Source of the DNA: Spirochaetota bacterium
Lineage (GTDB): Bacteria; Spirochaetota; JAGLSM01; JAKPMW01
DNA length: 6,822 nucleotides
Direction: 5' to 3'
Assembly (NCBI GenBank): GCA_029548715.1
Contig: JAKPMW010000222.1
Location: forward strand, 1-6,822
Below are positions 6,141 through 6,822 of this stretch, piece after piece. Position 1 is the first letter of the stretch; the number at the start of each line of letters is the position of its first letter. Made by a program: the position numbers and the translations under genes. A model generated the notes under the pieces. The model was not told the DNA's origin and made no database searches. It saw only the letters and a program-made list of their open reading frames with translations.

Positions 6141-6172
6141 GGGTTCCTCCTGATTGGAATGATCACGTCCTG

Positions 6173-6200
6173 AGTCTATCACACTTCAGCAAAAATCCAA
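6173..6200 (-). promoter_or_regulatory. Candidate promoter of the small lipoprotein gene
   Basis: On the minus strand TTGGAT (6195-6200) and TAGACT (6173-6178) are 16 bases apart, each matching consensus at 4 of 6 positions. The -10 is preceded by TGA, giving an extended -10 (TG-N-TAGACT). The predicted start of transcription is near 6166, leaving a short leader that holds the AGGAGG site. This is the best pair in the gap between the two genes. Confidence 0.5.
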
Positions 6201-6218
6201 CTTTTTTTGGAATACCCC

Positions 6219-6822
6219 TCATGGTGTCTGTACAGCAGTGGGCAGACGGCTCCAGTCAAGCGTACGATGAAAAACCTGATTGGTGGAAAAAACCAGCCTG
6301 TTGCTGGACACCCTCTCTGCCACCAGCCTGCGCACCAGCTCATGCTGCTGCCCCGCCGGGTATATCCCCAATCCTGGCTCGGCCCGTCGCATTCGTCTTG
6401 CTCCAGCTTCGCTTGCCAGCACAAGGGCAGCCGGGTTTTCGGTCGTATCAGTTACAAAGACATCATCACCCCCGGCCCGAAAATCGTGCATCATTTGCTC
6501 AAGCACGGCCTGCCTGTCCGCCTTGAGTGATGTTGTGACTGCAAGATCGTGTTTCCTGCGCGCAGTCCGGGGCCAGAGACGCAGCGCCGCGCTCCTCAGC
6601 CCTGCCTGGTTTGGCTCAGGCCTCCAATATGAGAATGAAAGAGAGGCATTGCTGACCGCAGTGGCCTGGACCGGGGTAATGCGTTTTTGTTCGACCAGAT
6701 TGACTGCCAGCCTGTGCATGCGGGGCAGGGCCCGTTCAGCATGCATGGCGTATCTCCCCGGGGCATGAATCACGGCCGCGAGCATGAGTTGCTGGTTGAA
6801 ATTGAGTTCGTGCGGTTCCTTC
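6219..6822 (-). CDS. Unrecognised protein, C-terminal 200 residues (5' end beyond window)
   Basis: The frame is open from the right window edge to a TGA at 6219-6221, so only the 3' part is present; internal ATGs such as that at 6783-6785 need not be the start. I do not recognise the family. The visible part has no membrane helix and is soluble in character. A helical first third (HAPGRYAMHAERALPRMHRL and neighbours) leads into SNASLSFSYWRP, then an Arg-rich stretch with LWPRTARRKHDLA, then DDVFVTDTTENPAALVLASE and a mixed helix/strand C-terminus. Charged residues are common, with many Arg. The opposite-strand open frame is Ser/Cys-rich and looks like a shadow. Transcription is toward the small lipoprotein and rlmH, 78 bases before the former, with at most a weak hairpin after the stop. 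Confidence 0.6.
   Translation of the reverse strand, partial: KEPHELNFNQQLMLAAVIHAPGRYAMHAERALPRMHRLAVNLVEQKRITPVQATAVSNASLSFSYWRPEPNQAGLRSAALRLWPRTARRKHDLAVTTSLKADRQAVLEQMMHDFRAGGDDVFVTDTTENPAALVLASEAGARRMRRAEPGLGIYPAGQQHELVRRLVAERVSSNRLVFSTNQVFHRTLDWSRLPTAVQTP

Noticed and set aside
6195..6213. Possible terminator hairpin (CCAA, A-rich loop, TTGG, then T-run) after the right-edge gene
   Set aside because: The stem is only about 4 base pairs, mostly A-T, and overlaps the proposed -35 of the small lipoprotein promoter; too weak to call.
6280..6768. A 162-residue plus-strand open frame opposite the right-edge gene
   Set aside because: Its Ser/Cys/Ala-rich sequence (for example LDTLSATSLRTSSCCC) looks like a shadow. 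The minus-strand frame is longer, runs off the edge, and has more protein-like composition. This rejection is moderate, since neither product is recognised.
1..6822. CRISPR arrays, tRNA or rRNA genes, insertion sequences, phage or defence genes
   Set aside because: No regularly spaced repeats, cloverleaf-like elements, transposase or integrase motifs were seen on either strand by eye.

Overview
The window is bacterial, GC-rich and densely packed. It has two parts that meet at a divergent intergenic region near 3846-4004. I cannot assign the organism. The rnf gene order, the lack of any detectable second rnf cluster element upstream of rnfC, and two putative lipoproteins with loosely conserved lipoboxes would fit an anaerobic or facultatively anaerobic bacterium such as a spirochaete or a deltaproteobacterium-like lineage, but this is only a weak guess.

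Left part (1-3845, all minus strand): four genes of an Rnf-type ion-translocating ferredoxin:NAD+ oxidoreductase, transcribed rnfC-rnfD-rnfG-rnfE, with rnfE running off the window edge. They overlap by 8, 4 and 4 bases and each has a good Shine-Dalgarno, so they form a tightly coupled operon. The C-D-G-E order matches the rnfCDGEAB arrangement known from Acetobacterium and others, so rnfA and rnfB are expected just beyond position 1. RnfC carries the NADH/flavin-binding part and two 4Fe-4S clusters. RnfD and RnfG carry threonine flavinylation motifs. RnfE carries the two cysteines expected for the intramembrane 2Fe-2S cluster. RnfG is notable for a long extra C-terminal segment of about 145 residues.

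Middle (3846-4004): a divergent promoter region with a candidate promoter in each direction. The rightward one sits so close to the next start codon that the mRNA would be nearly leaderless.

Right part (4005-6822): a 484-residue unrecognised putative lipoprotein on the plus strand, containing two diverged copies of a beta-rich domain. It converges on rlmH (23S rRNA pseudouridine methyltransferase, minus strand). Upstream of rlmH lie a strong bidirectional terminator, a 38-residue lipoprotein gene with its own promoter, and the 3' part of an unrecognised gene that enters from the right edge. All three are on the minus strand apart from the bidirectional terminator.

The Rnf block is a standard energy-conservation module. 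No mobile element, CRISPR array, tRNA or rRNA was seen. The less ordinary material is the RnfG extension, the repeat-containing lipoprotein, the tiny lipoprotein, and the terminator that directly abuts rlmH.
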